Source: Streptantibioticus ferralitis
Lineage (GTDB): Bacteria; Actinomycetota; Actinomycetes; Streptomycetales; Streptomycetaceae
Reading direction: 5' to 3'
NCBI RefSeq assembly: GCF_029223525.1
Contig: NZ_JARHTQ010000011.1
Coordinates: 1-64,000, forward strand
Length of the DNA stretch: 64,000 bases
Below the pieces are notes generated by a model, which was not told the origin of the DNA, ran no database searches, and was given only the letters and a program-made list of their open reading frames with translations. Position 1 is the stretch's first letter. Each line of letters opens with the position of its first letter. Both the position numbers and the translations under genes were made by a program. Positions 1-8,565 of this stretch are shown piece after piece.

Positions 1-141
1 GCAGTCGACAACGCGGGCGGAGAGAGGAGACACCCCGGCGCGCCCCGACCCAAAGACAGCAGAGCGCAACGGCAAGCGAAAGGCCGACGGTAATCGGGCG
101 GGCGGGTGGGAAAAACGCCGAACCCCAGCGGGAGCGAACCC

Positions 142-585
142 TCACTCGCCGAGTACGGCCCGGAACGCCTCGATGTTGCGGCGGCGGAACGTCATGAACG
201 CCAGCCAGGAGCCGTCCGCGTAGTGGACCCGGAAGCGGGCCATGAGCTGGAGGCGGGGTCGGCGTTCCACGCGGGCGACCCAGTTCCGGGGAACCTCCCA
301 TATCGGGGTGCCGTCCAGGCTGTTCACCAGGCCCACGCGTTGGTCGGTGACCCGTAGCACGAGACCGCGTGAGACGTCCGGGCAGGAGGCGGCGATGCTG
401 CCGTGGCCGCCGCCTTGGGCGCCTACGTTCCGCATGATGGCGTTGCCGATCATGCCCCCGACATTCACGCTCACGCCGCGGGCGTTCTTCACCGGAACGA
501 CGAGAGCGTGGGAGAGCAGCCGCTCTCCGGGCGCCAACTGGCTTCCGGCGGCGCGCTCCCGCGCGGATGTGCCAGGCGTGGACAT
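142..585 (-). CDS. Hypothetical protein with a PH-like C-terminal region
   Basis: The gene encodes 147 aa. I chose the ATG at 585 over longer in-frame options because a GGGG-rich ribosome binding site precedes it and the upstream codons are only the shadow of the ECF gene. The middle is glycine-rich and the C-terminal 70 residues alternate strand-forming segments with aromatic and Arg residues (IWEVPRNWVARVERR, then a MARFRVHYADGSWLAFMTF-type stretch). That pattern resembles small bacterial PH-like or GRAM-like domains. There is no signal peptide or membrane segment. It lies 34 bp downstream of the ECF S component on the same strand and may be the last gene of that operon. Function is unknown. 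Confidence 0.6.
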   Translation of the reverse strand: MSTPGTSARERAAGSQLAPGERLLSHALVVPVKNARGVSVNVGGMIGNAIMRNVGAQGGGHGSIAASCPDVSRGLVLRVTDQRVGLVNSLDGTPIWEVPRNWVARVERRPRLQLMARFRVHYADGSWLAFMTFRRRNIEAFRAVLGE

Positions 586-619
586 GGGATTCCCCCTGCT
601 CGAATCGAACGACGAGGGA

Positions 620-1483
620 TCATAGCGTCGGCCGGTCCACCTCGGAGAACGCCACCGGCGCCGCGAACGCCGCGCGGCGGGTGGCCCGGCGCAGGGCCTT
701 GAGGATGGGGGAGCCCAGGGCCAGGGTGAGTACGGCGGTGACGGCGGCGCGCGGGAGGTCCCAGCCGAGTGACGTCGCCAGGCAGTACGCGGTGAAGTGG
801 GCGAGGTTCTCCGGCAGCGGCGCACCGGGGACGTAGCCGATCCCCGAGGACAGGCCGCCGATGTACGGCCAGCCCTGGAGGTTCATGATCGTGCCGTAGA
901 GAACGGAGGAGACGACCCCGTACCCCGCCAGCATCGTCAACTCGGCCCGGCCACGGGGCCGTTCGGGCAGCAGACCCGAGCCCATGCCGACCCAGCCCAT
1001 GCTGAGCATCTGGAACGGCATCCACGGGCCGACCCCGCCGGTCAGCAGCGCGGAGGCGAACATCGCGAGCGCGCCGAGCACGAAGCCGAAGCCGGGGCCG
1101 AGGACCCGGCCCGCCAGCACGATCAGGAAGAACATCGGCTCGATGCCCGCCGTTCCCGCACCCAGTGGGCGCAGCGCCGCGCCCGCCGCCGCGAGTACGC
1201 CGAGCATCGCTATCGCCTTGGCGTCCAGGCCGGTGTCGGCGATCGTCGCGACGACCACCGCCAGCAGCAACGGCAGCAGCCCGGCGAACAGCCACGGCGC
1301 GTCGGCGCTGTGCGCCAGCCCGGAGCCGGGGTCGGCCAGCAGCGGCCAGCCGAAGGCGGCCAGGCCGATCGCCGAGAGGAGAGCGAGGGCGGCCGTCGAC
1401 CGTGGACCGAGCCGAATCGGCCGCACCGGGCGGGTTGCCGACTCCGGCGGGGGCACGGGTCCGGTGCGCTCGGCGCCCCTCAT
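620..1483 (-). CDS. ECF transporter S component (probable cobalamin specificity)
   Basis: This 287-aa polytopic membrane protein has about six hydrophobic segments (for example LFAGLLPLLLAVVVATIAD and MFFLIVLAGRVLGPGFGFVL). The alternating helices with conserved glycine turns (GPWMPFQMLSMGWVGMGSG) are typical of ECF S components that bind a vitamin in the membrane. The start ATG at 1483 overlaps the TGA of the upstream ATPase gene in an ATGA junction; a longer in-frame start exists but would overlap the ATPase by about 50 bp. The substrate is inferred, not read from the protein: the operon sits behind a cobalamin riboswitch and contains EcfT and EcfA, so B12 or a precursor is most likely. Confidence 0.85.
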   Translation of the reverse strand: MRGAERTGPVPPPESATRPVRPIRLGPRSTAALALLSAIGLAAFGWPLLADPGSGLAHSADAPWLFAGLLPLLLAVVVATIADTGLDAKAIAMLGVLAAAGAALRPLGAGTAGIEPMFFLIVLAGRVLGPGFGFVLGALAMFASALLTGGVGPWMPFQMLSMGWVGMGSGLLPERPRGRAELTMLAGYGVVSSVLYGTIMNLQGWPYIGGLSSGIGYVPGAPLPENLAHFTAYCLATSLGWDLPRAAVTAVLTLALGSPILKALRRATRRAAFAAPVAFSEVDRPTL

Positions 1484-3099
1484 GCCCTTGCCCCTTCCCC
1501 GAGCGCCGTCGCGACCTGCGGGACCGTCAGCCACGGGCCCGGCTGGAGGATCTTCGCCACCTGCGGGGCGAAGGCGGGCGAGGAGACGACCACCTCCGCC
1601 GTGCGGCCGTCGGCGACGATCTCACCGTCGGCGAGGATGACCACCCGGTGCGCGAGCTCCGCCGCCAACTCCACGTCATGCGTGGCCAGCACGATCGCAT
1701 GGCCGTCCGCCGCGAGCGCGCGCAGATGCGCGACCAGCCGGGACTTGGCCGCGTAGTCCAGGCCGCGGGTCGGCTCGTCGAGCAGCAGGAGCGGCGGCCG
1801 GGCGGCCAGGACGACGGCCAGCGCCAGCGTCAGCCGCTGGCCCTCGGACAGATCACTCGGATGGGTATCGTCCGGTACGCCCGGCAGCAGCTCCGCGACC
1901 AGTGCCCGGCAGCTGCCCGGCGCGGCGCCCGCGTCCTCGTCGGCCGCCGCGCACTCGGCCGCGACCGTGTCCGCGTACAGCAGATCGCGCGGCTCCTGCG
2001 GTACCAGGCCCACGCAGCGCACCAGTTCGCGCGGCGGCGTCCGGTGCGGGAGCAGCCCGCCGACCCGTACGGTGCCGGAGGCGGGCTCGTGCAGACCGGT
2101 GAGCGTGCCCAACAGGGTTGACTTACCCGCCCCGTTGCGGCCCATCAGCGCGAGCGTCTCGCCAGGGCGGACGGTCAGGTCCACCGCGCGCAGCGCCTCG
2201 ATACGGCCTCGTCGGACCGACAGCCCCGATGCCTCGGCGATCGCGGCGGTCTTCTGCGGCGGGAGCGCGGGCGTCGGCCTCCTGTCCGCCAGCCGCTCGC
2301 GCAACGGGCGCGCCGCACGCCGGGCGTCCCGTACCGACAGCGGCAGCGGTGACCAGCCCGCCAGCTTGCCGAGGCCGACGACCGGTGGGAAGACCGGGGA
2401 GGCCGCCATGATCGCGGCGGGGTCGCCGACCACCGGCGGCGCGCCGGGTTCGGGCAGCAGGATGACCTGGTCCGCGTACTGCACCACCCGCTCCAGGCGG
2501 TGCTCGGCGAGCAGGACCGTCGTACCCAGGTCGTGGACCAGGCGTTGCAGTACGGCGAGCACCTCCTCGGCGGCGCCCGGGTCGAGGGCCGAGGTGGGTT
2601 CGTCGAGGACCAGCACCTTGGGGTGGACGGTGAGCACCGAGCCGATCGCGACGCGCTGCCGCTGGCCGCCGGAGAGCGTGGCGATCGGCCGGTCCCGCAG
2701 CTCCGCCAGGCCCAGCAGGTCGAGTGTCTCCTCTACTCGCCGCCGCATCACATCGGACGGGACGCCCAACGACTCCATGCCGTAGGCGAGTTCGTCCTCG
2801 ACAGTGTCGGTGACGAAGTGCGCCAGCGGGTCCTGGCCCACCGTGCCGACGACATCGGCGAGTTCACGCGGCTTGTGGACGTGGGTGTGGCGGCCCGCCA
2901 CGGTGACGCGGCCGTGCAGTGTCCCGCCGGTGAAGTGCGGTACGAGACCGCTGACCGCGCCCAGCAGAGTCGACTTGCCGACACCGGACGGGCCGACCAG
3001 CAGGCACAGCTCGCCCTCGGGGACGGTCAGGTCGACACCGCGCAGGGCGGGTGCGGCCGCGCCCGGGTAGGTGACGGAGACGTTGTCGAAGCGGATCAC
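1480..3099 (-). CDS. ECF transporter ATPase with two fused ABC domains (EcfA1-EcfA2 type)
   Basis: This 539-aa protein carries two complete ABC ATPase domains in tandem. Walker A motifs are GPSGVGKS (residues 36-43) and GRNGAGKS (320-327). Signature motifs are LSGGQ (142-146) and a variant LSEGQ (417-421). Walker B motifs are VLVLDEP and LLLLDEP. Energy-coupling-factor transporters normally use two ATPase chains; here both are one polypeptide, as in other actinobacterial ECF systems. The GTG start at 3099 overlaps the EcfT stop (GTGA) and the stop overlaps the S-component start, so translation of the three genes is coupled. Role: powers vitamin uptake on the cytoplasmic face together with EcfT and the S component. 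Confidence 0.9.
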   Translation of the reverse strand: MIRFDNVSVTYPGAAAPALRGVDLTVPEGELCLLVGPSGVGKSTLLGAVSGLVPHFTGGTLHGRVTVAGRHTHVHKPRELADVVGTVGQDPLAHFVTDTVEDELAYGMESLGVPSDVMRRRVEETLDLLGLAELRDRPIATLSGGQRQRVAIGSVLTVHPKVLVLDEPTSALDPGAAEEVLAVLQRLVHDLGTTVLLAEHRLERVVQYADQVILLPEPGAPPVVGDPAAIMAASPVFPPVVGLGKLAGWSPLPLSVRDARRAARPLRERLADRRPTPALPPQKTAAIAEASGLSVRRGRIEALRAVDLTVRPGETLALMGRNGAGKSTLLGTLTGLHEPASGTVRVGGLLPHRTPPRELVRCVGLVPQEPRDLLYADTVAAECAAADEDAGAAPGSCRALVAELLPGVPDDTHPSDLSEGQRLTLALAVVLAARPPLLLLDEPTRGLDYAAKSRLVAHLRALAADGHAIVLATHDVELAAELAHRVVILADGEIVADGRTAEVVVSSPAFAPQVAKILQPGPWLTVPQVATALGEGARA

Positions 3100-4289
3100 C
3101 GCTCGGCTCCCTTCGAGTTCCGCGGGGCACTCCGGTGGGGCGCCGGGGCTGGGCCCGGTGCTGGTGCTGGGGTGGGTGCCGGTGCCGCGAACGCGGGCAG
3201 CAGGCCGAGCAGCACCGACACCGCCGGCCACAGCGGCAGCGTCGGCGCGCGCAGCGGTACGGCGGGCGGCGTCAGCGCACCAGGGTCGCTGACCGCCGCA
3301 TGGATCATCAGCGCCGCGACCGCGACCCCCGAACCGGCGACCAGCCAGGCCCGCACCCCCCACCGGTCCGGCCGGTAGCGGGTGCGTACGCTGCGCCTGC
3401 CGCCCAGCCACAGCCCGGCGAGCGCCGCCGCGAGCCCCAACGCGAGCACCGGCAGGCCGAAGCCCGCGCCCTCGGCCGCCAGCAGCCCGTACGTCCCCGC
3501 GCACACCCCGAGCAACCCGCCGAGCGTGAGCGCGGCGGTCAACCGCCGTACGCCCGGCGGGACTTCGGCGGTACGGCCGTAGCCGCGCGCGTCCATCGCG
3601 GCCGCCAACGCCACCGACCGCTCCAACGCGCCCTCCAGCACCGGCAGTCCGACCTGGATCAGGGCGCGCACGCCCCGGTCACTGCGGCCGCGCATCCGCC
3701 GCGCGGTACGCAGCCGCTGTACATCGGCGACCAGATTCGGTGCGAACGTCATCGCCACGACCACCGCCACCCCGGCCTCGTAGAGCGCTCCGGGCAGCGA
3801 CTTGAGCAGCCGGGCCGGGTTGGCCAGCGCATTCGCCGCACCCACGCAGACGAGCAGTGCGGCCAGCTTCAACCCGTCGCACAGGGCGAACACCACTCCC
3901 TCGGCCCCGACCGGCCCGCCGAGCCGCACGCCCTGCGCCCAGTGCGGCAACGGGAGTTCAGGCAGCCGGAACAGCACATGGGTGCCCGGGATCGGCGAGC
4001 CGAGCAGCACCGCGAAGACCAGCCGGAGGGCCAGCACCAGCAGCCCGAGCTTGAGGAACGCACCGTAAGAGCGCGCCCACGGCGCCTCGGTCCGGCGGGC
4101 CGCCACCACATAGCCCGCCACCGCGACCAGCAGCAGTAGCAGCAGCGGATTGCTGGTCCGCGACGCGGCCGTCGCCAGCCCCAGCGCCCAAAGCCACCAC
4201 GCGCCCGCGTGCAGCGCGTTGGAGCGGCTGGCCGCCGGTTGCCGGATCCGGCCGCGCAGGCCGCCCCGCTCGCGCGCCCGAGCTGTCAC
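3096..4289 (-). CDS. ECF transporter transmembrane component EcfT (CbiQ family)
   Basis: The protein is 397 aa from GTG 4289. It has an N-terminal group of hydrophobic helices, a cytoplasmic section, and two more helices near the C terminus. The coupling region contains the Ala-Arg-Gly type signatures of EcfT proteins: RMRGRSDRG and AMDARGYGRTAE, which contact the ATPase grooves. An ATG at 4312 that overlaps the upstream stop is out of frame and ends after eight codons, so the GTG is preferred. The last 50 residues are a Pro/Ala-rich tail, which is unusual and may be a linker or disordered. The gene overlaps the ATPase gene by 4 bp. Confidence 0.85.
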   Translation of the reverse strand: MTARARERGGLRGRIRQPAASRSNALHAGAWWLWALGLATAASRTSNPLLLLLLVAVAGYVVAARRTEAPWARSYGAFLKLGLLVLALRLVFAVLLGSPIPGTHVLFRLPELPLPHWAQGVRLGGPVGAEGVVFALCDGLKLAALLVCVGAANALANPARLLKSLPGALYEAGVAVVVAMTFAPNLVADVQRLRTARRMRGRSDRGVRALIQVGLPVLEGALERSVALAAAMDARGYGRTAEVPPGVRRLTAALTLGGLLGVCAGTYGLLAAEGAGFGLPVLALGLAAALAGLWLGGRRSVRTRYRPDRWGVRAWLVAGSGVAVAALMIHAAVSDPGALTPPAVPLRAPTLPLWPAVSVLLGLLPAFAAPAPTPAPAPGPAPAPHRSAPRNSKGAER

Positions 4290-4311
4290 CGAGCGCCCAC
4301 CGGAAACCTCA

Positions 4312-5028
4312 TCACCGCGATCGCCGCCTGCGGGTCTGCCAAAGCGCTGCCGCGCCCAGTACGACGACCGCGGCGATGCCCGCGAACACGCCGAGCGACG
4401 GGCCGTTGCCCGACTCACTCGGCTGGGCGGAAGCGGAAGGCGCTGGTGTGCGCCGGGAGTTCCCGCCGGAGGTGACCTGCTCGCCGCAACCCGACTGCGG
4501 GTAGCCGGCGATGGCGCACACCATTCCCGCCGAGTTGTAGCGCAGCGGCTTGGCCACCGCGGCCAGCGCGTCGGCGGCGCTGGCATCCTGCGGGACCTGT
4601 GCGCACGCGGTGTGCGCGGGCGGCGGGGTGCCGCCGCTCGGAGCGTCACCCTGGGTACCGAAGTCCAGTACCAGCGCGATGCGCTTCATGCCGTCCTTGG
4701 TCTCGGTGTTGGCGCAGATCCTGCTGAACTCCGCGTCGCCACGCGGCTTCGCCGCGCTCGCCGAGTCCGCGCTGACCGCGAACCGCCAGCCCTCGATATC
4801 GCCGTCGGACGGCTTGGTCGTCGCGGGCCCGGTCTGCGCATAGGTCCACTCGCTCCCGTCGCGCCCCCAGAACGACCAGTACCGGTAGCCATCCGCCTGC
4901 GCCGGGCCCGCGGTGAGCAGGACCGTCGCCGCGAGCAACGGCACGGCGAGCAGCGCCCACGCACGGGACTGCGGTGAGCCGGAGCCGGACGATCCGGCCA
5001 CCGCCCGCCGTAGGGCGTACGCCGTCAT
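4312..5028 (-). CDS. SCO2322-family exported, membrane-anchored protein
   Basis: This 238-aa protein has an N-terminal signal segment (residues about 20-45, ending PAQA-DG), an extracellular domain beginning YRYWSFWGRDGSEWTYAQTG, a Ser/Pro-rich linker, and a C-terminal membrane helix followed by RRRRSR. I recognise the YRYWSFW domain as the SCO2322 family, which recurs in Streptomyces beside this transporter. Four cysteines (in RICAN, HTACAQ, MVCAI and SGCGE contexts) could form disulphides outside the cell. The start overlaps the stop of the toroid gene (TGATG). Context suggests a surface component that works with the toroid protein to capture or present the ECF substrate; no biochemical role is established from sequence alone. 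Confidence 0.8.
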   Translation of the reverse strand: MTAYALRRAVAGSSGSGSPQSRAWALLAVPLLAATVLLTAGPAQADGYRYWSFWGRDGSEWTYAQTGPATTKPSDGDIEGWRFAVSADSASAAKPRGDAEFSRICANTETKDGMKRIALVLDFGTQGDAPSGGTPPPAHTACAQVPQDASAADALAAVAKPLRYNSAGMVCAIAGYPQSGCGEQVTSGGNSRRTPAPSASAQPSESGNGPSLGVFAGIAAVVVLGAAALWQTRRRRSR

Positions 5029-6323
5029 CAGACCCGCTTCTTGTTGCGCATGCTGAACGCCCAGCCGATGCCGATGCCCGCGATCAGTCCGGCGCCGACG
5101 ATCCACCACACCGACATACCGCCGCCGTCGTCCTTGTGGTCGGCGGACGGTGACGGTGTCGCGGTCTCGTCCGGGCGCGGACCGGTGTTGACCAGTTGCT
5201 GGACCAGGTCGGCGCCCGCGAAGTCATGCGGGTTGGCACCGGCCGCGCCGGACGCCAGGATGAGTGAACCCAGCGCGGCCGGGTCGCCCTTGGCCCAGCC
5301 GCCGGCGTTCTTCGTCAGCCACTGGTACGGCTTCTTCGCCGCATCCGCGTGACCGCCCGCGGCCAGGGCCAGTACCGCGTCGGCTGTGGTCCCGTAGTCC
5401 GGGGTCTTCTGCGACGAGCCGGGCTGGGCGGTGGTCAGATGGTCGCCGCCAGCGGAGAGCGTGGCGGCGAGGTATGCGGAGGCCGCGGCGGCGGCCGTGG
5501 TCGGATCGTTCGCCTTCTGCGTCGCCGAGCAGTCAAACGCCTTCGGGTCGGTGTTCTTCGCGGGCGCGCCGATCACATATCCCTTGCCGAGCGCCGCGAA
5601 GGCGGCGTCCGCGGTCGCCTTGTCGTTGGCGGTGAGCGTGCCGGACTTGTCCGGTTGATAGGCGAACGCCCCGCGCTGTGCGTCCTGCACACCCTTGGTT
5701 CCGCAGCCGAGCTGGAGCGAAAGCAGGGCGTCGTAGGGCGACTTGCCGCCCCTCGTCACGCTCGCCACGTCCTCGCCGGGAGCGGCCAGTGCGCCGATCG
5801 CCACGGCCGTGGAGTTGGCGTCGCTCGGCGTGTACGGCTGGTAGCCCCAGCCGCCGTCGCTGTTCTGCACCGACTTCAGCCAGTGCACGGCCTTGCTCAC
5901 GGTGGTCCCGTGCCCGCCGACGGCCGCCAGCGCCTGGACGGCGACGGCCACCGAGTTGGTGTCCTCGGTCTTCGGCGCGCAGGCCTTGTCGGGATTGGCG
6001 CGGTAGGTGGTGAAGCCGCCGTCGGCGCACTGCTGCCCGACCAGCCAGTCCACCGCCTCCCTTGCCGGGGCGACCTTGACCGAGCTCAGCGCGAGCAGTG
6101 CGGTCGACTGCCGCCACACCCCGTTGTACGTGGGGTCCGCGGTGCCGTAGAGCCCGACGGGCAGGTTGGACGGCGACGGGGAGGGGGAGGCCGCGCTGGC
6201 GGTGGGGCCTGCGACCGCGCCGAGAAGTGTGACGGCGGCCAGCGCGGCGGCGCGTCGTGTCGCCGTGGCCGGGCGGTCGCGCAGCGGTCTTGAGGGGCGG
6301 TGGCCGAGTGGCGGGCGGGCCAT
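5028..6323 (-). CDS. Exported alpha/alpha-toroid (prenyltransferase/squalene oxidase repeat) protein, membrane-anchored
   Basis: The protein is 431 aa. It has a signal peptide (residues about 20-48, AAALAAVTLLGAVAGPTASA), then repeated helices carrying QQCADGGFTTY, SVQNSDGGWGYQ, GGHGTTVSKAVHWL and GGWAKGDPAALGS. These D/NGG(W/F) repeats define alpha/alpha-barrel proteins of the squalene-cyclase superfamily, a fold also used by the N-terminal domain of intrinsic factor and transcobalamin. No DxDD cyclase acid motif is evident. A C-terminal helix (MSVWWIVGAGLIAGIGIGW) with a short basic tail anchors it to the membrane. It is the first gene after the cobalamin riboswitch. I infer a B12-binding surface protein rather than a terpene enzyme. 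Confidence 0.8.
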   Translation of the reverse strand: MARPPLGHRPSRPLRDRPATATRRAAALAAVTLLGAVAGPTASAASPSPSPSNLPVGLYGTADPTYNGVWRQSTALLALSSVKVAPAREAVDWLVGQQCADGGFTTYRANPDKACAPKTEDTNSVAVAVQALAAVGGHGTTVSKAVHWLKSVQNSDGGWGYQPYTPSDANSTAVAIGALAAPGEDVASVTRGGKSPYDALLSLQLGCGTKGVQDAQRGAFAYQPDKSGTLTANDKATADAAFAALGKGYVIGAPAKNTDPKAFDCSATQKANDPTTAAAAASAYLAATLSAGGDHLTTAQPGSSQKTPDYGTTADAVLALAAGGHADAAKKPYQWLTKNAGGWAKGDPAALGSLILASGAAGANPHDFAGADLVQQLVNTGPRPDETATPSPSADHKDDGGGMSVWWIVGAGLIAGIGIGWAFSMRNKKRV

Positions 6324-6470
6324 GTGAGTCGGTTGCCTTTCGGTGAGCGGAGGGCAGCCGGGCGCACCGTCGCGTGCCCGGGCGTCAGGCGCGGGCACGG
6401 CACCGGGCTCCGGCTCCGTATACCTCGACGGTGCCGGTGATCGCACGGAGCGCCACCACCGGGAGCCGCT

Positions 6471-6573
6471 CGCGTACGAAAGGGTGCTCCGACTGATCCG
6501 GTGCCGTAGCGCCACCGGAATCACGGTTGCGGGTCAGTGCCGGAATTGCACCGGCTTTCCCCGTTCGTACGCG
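6471..6573 (-). promoter_or_regulatory. Cobalamin riboswitch
   Basis: Read on the minus strand, the core contains GGGAAAGCCGGTGCAATTCC followed by GGCACTGACCCGCAACCGTGA, the conserved cobalamin-aptamer core. The B12-box-like element CAGTCGGAGCACC lies 3' of it (about 6482-6495). The ends are closed by a perfect 10-bp P1 helix: CGCGTACGAA at 6564-6573 pairs with TTCGTACGCG at 6471-6480 (minus-strand reading). About 147 nt separate it from the toroid gene start at 6323. Known behaviour of this class is repression of downstream expression when adenosyl- or methylcobalamin is bound. This is the main evidence for the substrate of the operon. Confidence 0.92.
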
Positions 6574-6618
6574 GATGGAATTGTCGCGGACACTTTACGC
6601 GGTGCGCGCCAGGCCTGT

Positions 6619-7671
6619 TCAGACGGCCGTGTACGCGACCGGGCGCGAGCCGGGCAGCGGTTCCGCGAGGCCCAGTTTGACGAGATGGCGCAGATGGGCC
6701 TCGGCCTCGGAGACCGCGATGTTGCGGGAGCGGTACGGAAGGTCCGCCCACGGCCGGTTCCACTTCATGGTCTCGGCCAACTGCCAGGGGGTCAGCGGCC
6801 GGGCGGCGACCAGGGCCCGCAGATCCGCCAGCCGGTCCGCGTGGTGCGCCAGCAGCTCCCGTACCCGGCCGGGTGCGTCGGTGAAGGCGTGCTGGTGGGC
6901 GGGGAGCACCTCGGCCGGGTCCAGGCGGGCGATGCGCTCCAGCGAGTCGAGGTAGTCACCGAGGGGGTCACCCCGGTCGAGCGGGTTCAACGCCGCGGGA
7001 CCGTCGCCGGTGTTCTGCTGCTCGGGGTCCTCGTAGAGGCCGATGTGCGGGGTGATGCCGGGCAGCAGGTGGTCGCCGGAGAACAGTCGGCGGCTCTCCT
7101 CCAGGTGCAGGCAGACATGGCCCGGTGTGTGGCCCGGTGTCCAGATCGCACGCAGCCGTCGTCCTGGCACTTCGGTGAGTTCGCCGGGGACGATGTCCCG
7201 GTCCGGGAGCGCGGCGCGGGTGCCGGGGAGGACGCGTCCGCGTCCGGCGGCGCGCGCGGTGTGCAGCGGTGCGAGGTGGTCGTCGGGGGCGCCGGCCGCG
7301 GCGAGCTTGTCTATCAGGTAGTCAAGCCAGAGCTGGGGTGCGGCCTCACGGGTGCGCTGGACGACGGCGGTGTCCGCCGGATGCATCGCCAGCCATGCTC
7401 CGGACACCTCGCGCACCCGACCGGACAGCCCGTGGTGATCGGGGTGGTGGTGGGTGATCAGCACGCCGTGCACCTCGGCCGCGGAGGTGCCGCACTCGGC
7501 GAGACCGTTCACGAGTGCGTCCCAGGAGCCGGGATCGTCCCAGCCGGTGTCGATCAGCACCGGGCCGCGGTCGGTCTCCAGAACGTGGACGAGGGTGTGG
7601 CCGAGCGGGTTGTCCGGGATGGGGACGGGAATGCTCCACACTCCGCCGCCGTGAGCGGTGACTCGCGTCAT
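6619..7671 (-). CDS. MBL-fold metallo-hydrolase
   Basis: The protein is 350 aa from ATG 7671. The metallo-beta-lactamase signature THHHPDHHGL (HxHxDH) is at about residues 73-82, followed by a downstream HTPGH motif (WTPGHTPGHVCLHLE) and FSGDHLLPG. Together these supply the ligands of a binuclear metal centre. A C-terminal helical part with winged-helix character (WADLPYRSRNIAVSEAEAHLRHLVKLG) resembles the DNA-binding-like tail of LACTB2-type hydrolases. A KstR-like operator sits about 130 bp upstream, so it may hydrolyse a thioester or lactone in steroid or fatty-acid breakdown; the substrate cannot be read from sequence. It is transcribed away from the FAD oxidoreductase. Confidence 0.85.
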   Translation of the reverse strand: MTRVTAHGGGVWSIPVPIPDNPLGHTLVHVLETDRGPVLIDTGWDDPGSWDALVNGLAECGTSAAEVHGVLITHHHPDHHGLSGRVREVSGAWLAMHPADTAVVQRTREAAPQLWLDYLIDKLAAAGAPDDHLAPLHTARAAGRGRVLPGTRAALPDRDIVPGELTEVPGRRLRAIWTPGHTPGHVCLHLEESRRLFSGDHLLPGITPHIGLYEDPEQQNTGDGPAALNPLDRGDPLGDYLDSLERIARLDPAEVLPAHQHAFTDAPGRVRELLAHHADRLADLRALVAARPLTPWQLAETMKWNRPWADLPYRSRNIAVSEAEAHLRHLVKLGLAEPLPGSRPVAYTAV

Positions 7672-7801
7672 GCGTCGATCCCCTCTCCGGTTGGGGGCGC
7701 CCTTCTTCGCCTGCGGCGGGACTTGGGCGCCCCAGGGGTTCGGTGGCTGAGCCCCCGAGAACGGGCGGGCGGGTGGGCGCACCCGCATTGCTCACTATAA
7801 C

Positions 7802-7815
7802 TAGAACTGGTACTA
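7802..7815. promoter_or_regulatory. KstR-like operator upstream of the MBL-fold gene
   Basis: The sequence TAGAACTGGTACTA matches the KstR consensus TnnAACnnGTTnnA at all fixed positions except one (GTA for GTT). It lies within a larger near-palindrome (GAACTGGTACTAGTTC). On the minus strand a TATAGT element lies just downstream, suitable as a -10 box for the MBL gene. Fifteen bases (AGAACTGGTACTAGT) are identical to the site at 10390-10404 in front of the aldehyde dehydrogenase gene. Confidence 0.6.
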
Positions 7816-8565
7816 GTTCCAGCCCTCAACGTACCCCCGGCGAACCACTGTTGAGGTGGCGGCGCGGCGTTCCGGGTGCCGTTGTCGGCGCAACGGGAGC
7901 TGGACAGACGTCGTCCCGATCGAACGACGCGGCCCGACCGTTACGTGACCCCCTGCGGCGCTGTCAGCCTGGGAAGCTGCGATCGTTCTTGGCCTGTTCC
8001 GGCGCTGACGTCGTTCCTTGCAGACCTGCGTGCTGGAAGCCTGGAGAAATTCCGTCACCACAGGGTAAAAGGCACCTTCTCGCTTTCGGAGATATTATCC
8101 ACAGGCGTCAAGTTGGTGGATTCAGGCTAAAAAGATGGAAACGCTTCCGAGTTTCTGCTTAAGAGTATGCCTGGGACCGGGTGTGGAAGTGGCTGAGCGC
8201 GGACTTCACGGTCAAAACCGGGATCGAAGTGTACTGCTGCGACCCGCACTCACTCTGGCGGCGTGGCAGAGTCCAGCGCACGCATCGCGGTATCCGAAGC
8301 CACGACAGGATGACTACCACCGCTGACAACACGAATAACAAGCGCCGCTGGATCCACTCGGCTGGGCTAATTCATGCCCACCCGCATATTTCATCCTGCA
8401 GCATGTCGTCATCGTCCTCGATTGGCGTGTCGGGCAACACCGCCACGGTCGCTTCTGTTAGTCTCCGGGCCCAGTAATAGTCCACAGAGGAATGAATGCG
8501 CCAGCTGGCAAACAGAATTCGCCTCAGCTGAATACTGGCGTATCCCGGTCGAGAGGATACGGACC
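7816..8565. other. Non-coding stretch upstream of the FAD oxidoreductase
   Basis: No convincing intact gene is visible in these 750 bases. Short frames exist on both strands but lack ribosome binding sites and coherent protein composition. The only recognisable coding trace is a short IS30-like transposase piece near 8199-8270. The right end carries the ribosome binding site GAGAGGA at about 8553 for the gene that starts at 8566. Confidence 0.5.
8199..8270 (+). pseudogene. Fragment of an IS30-family transposase (integrase core)
   Basis: In one plus-strand frame the residues ADFTVKTGIEVYCCDPHS then LWRRG can be read. They resemble the segment of IS30-family transposases around the second catalytic region (FT..TG..VYFCDPHSPWQRG). 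No start, no remaining core and no inverted repeats are visible, and the reading frame degenerates after this point. I interpret it as a small relic of a past insertion. The match is short, so chance similarity is possible. Confidence 0.4.

Noticed and set aside
489-4649. Many long open frames antisense or out of frame to the ECF operon (for example 797-1756, 1165-2121, 3135-4139 on the plus strand)
   Set aside because: They overlap well-supported genes, have Arg/Pro/Ala/Gly-biased composition, and arise from the third-position GC bias of the real minus-strand genes.
5028-6323. Squalene-hopene cyclase or prenyltransferase function for the exported toroid
   Set aside because: Signal peptide, C-terminal membrane anchor, no DxDD motif, and a cobalamin riboswitch in front make a terpene enzyme unlikely.
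8374-8565. A longer N terminus for the FAD oxidoreductase (start at 8374)
   Set aside because: It would bury the twin-arginine signal 64 residues inside the protein; ATG 8566 has a good ribosome binding site and puts the signal at the N terminus.
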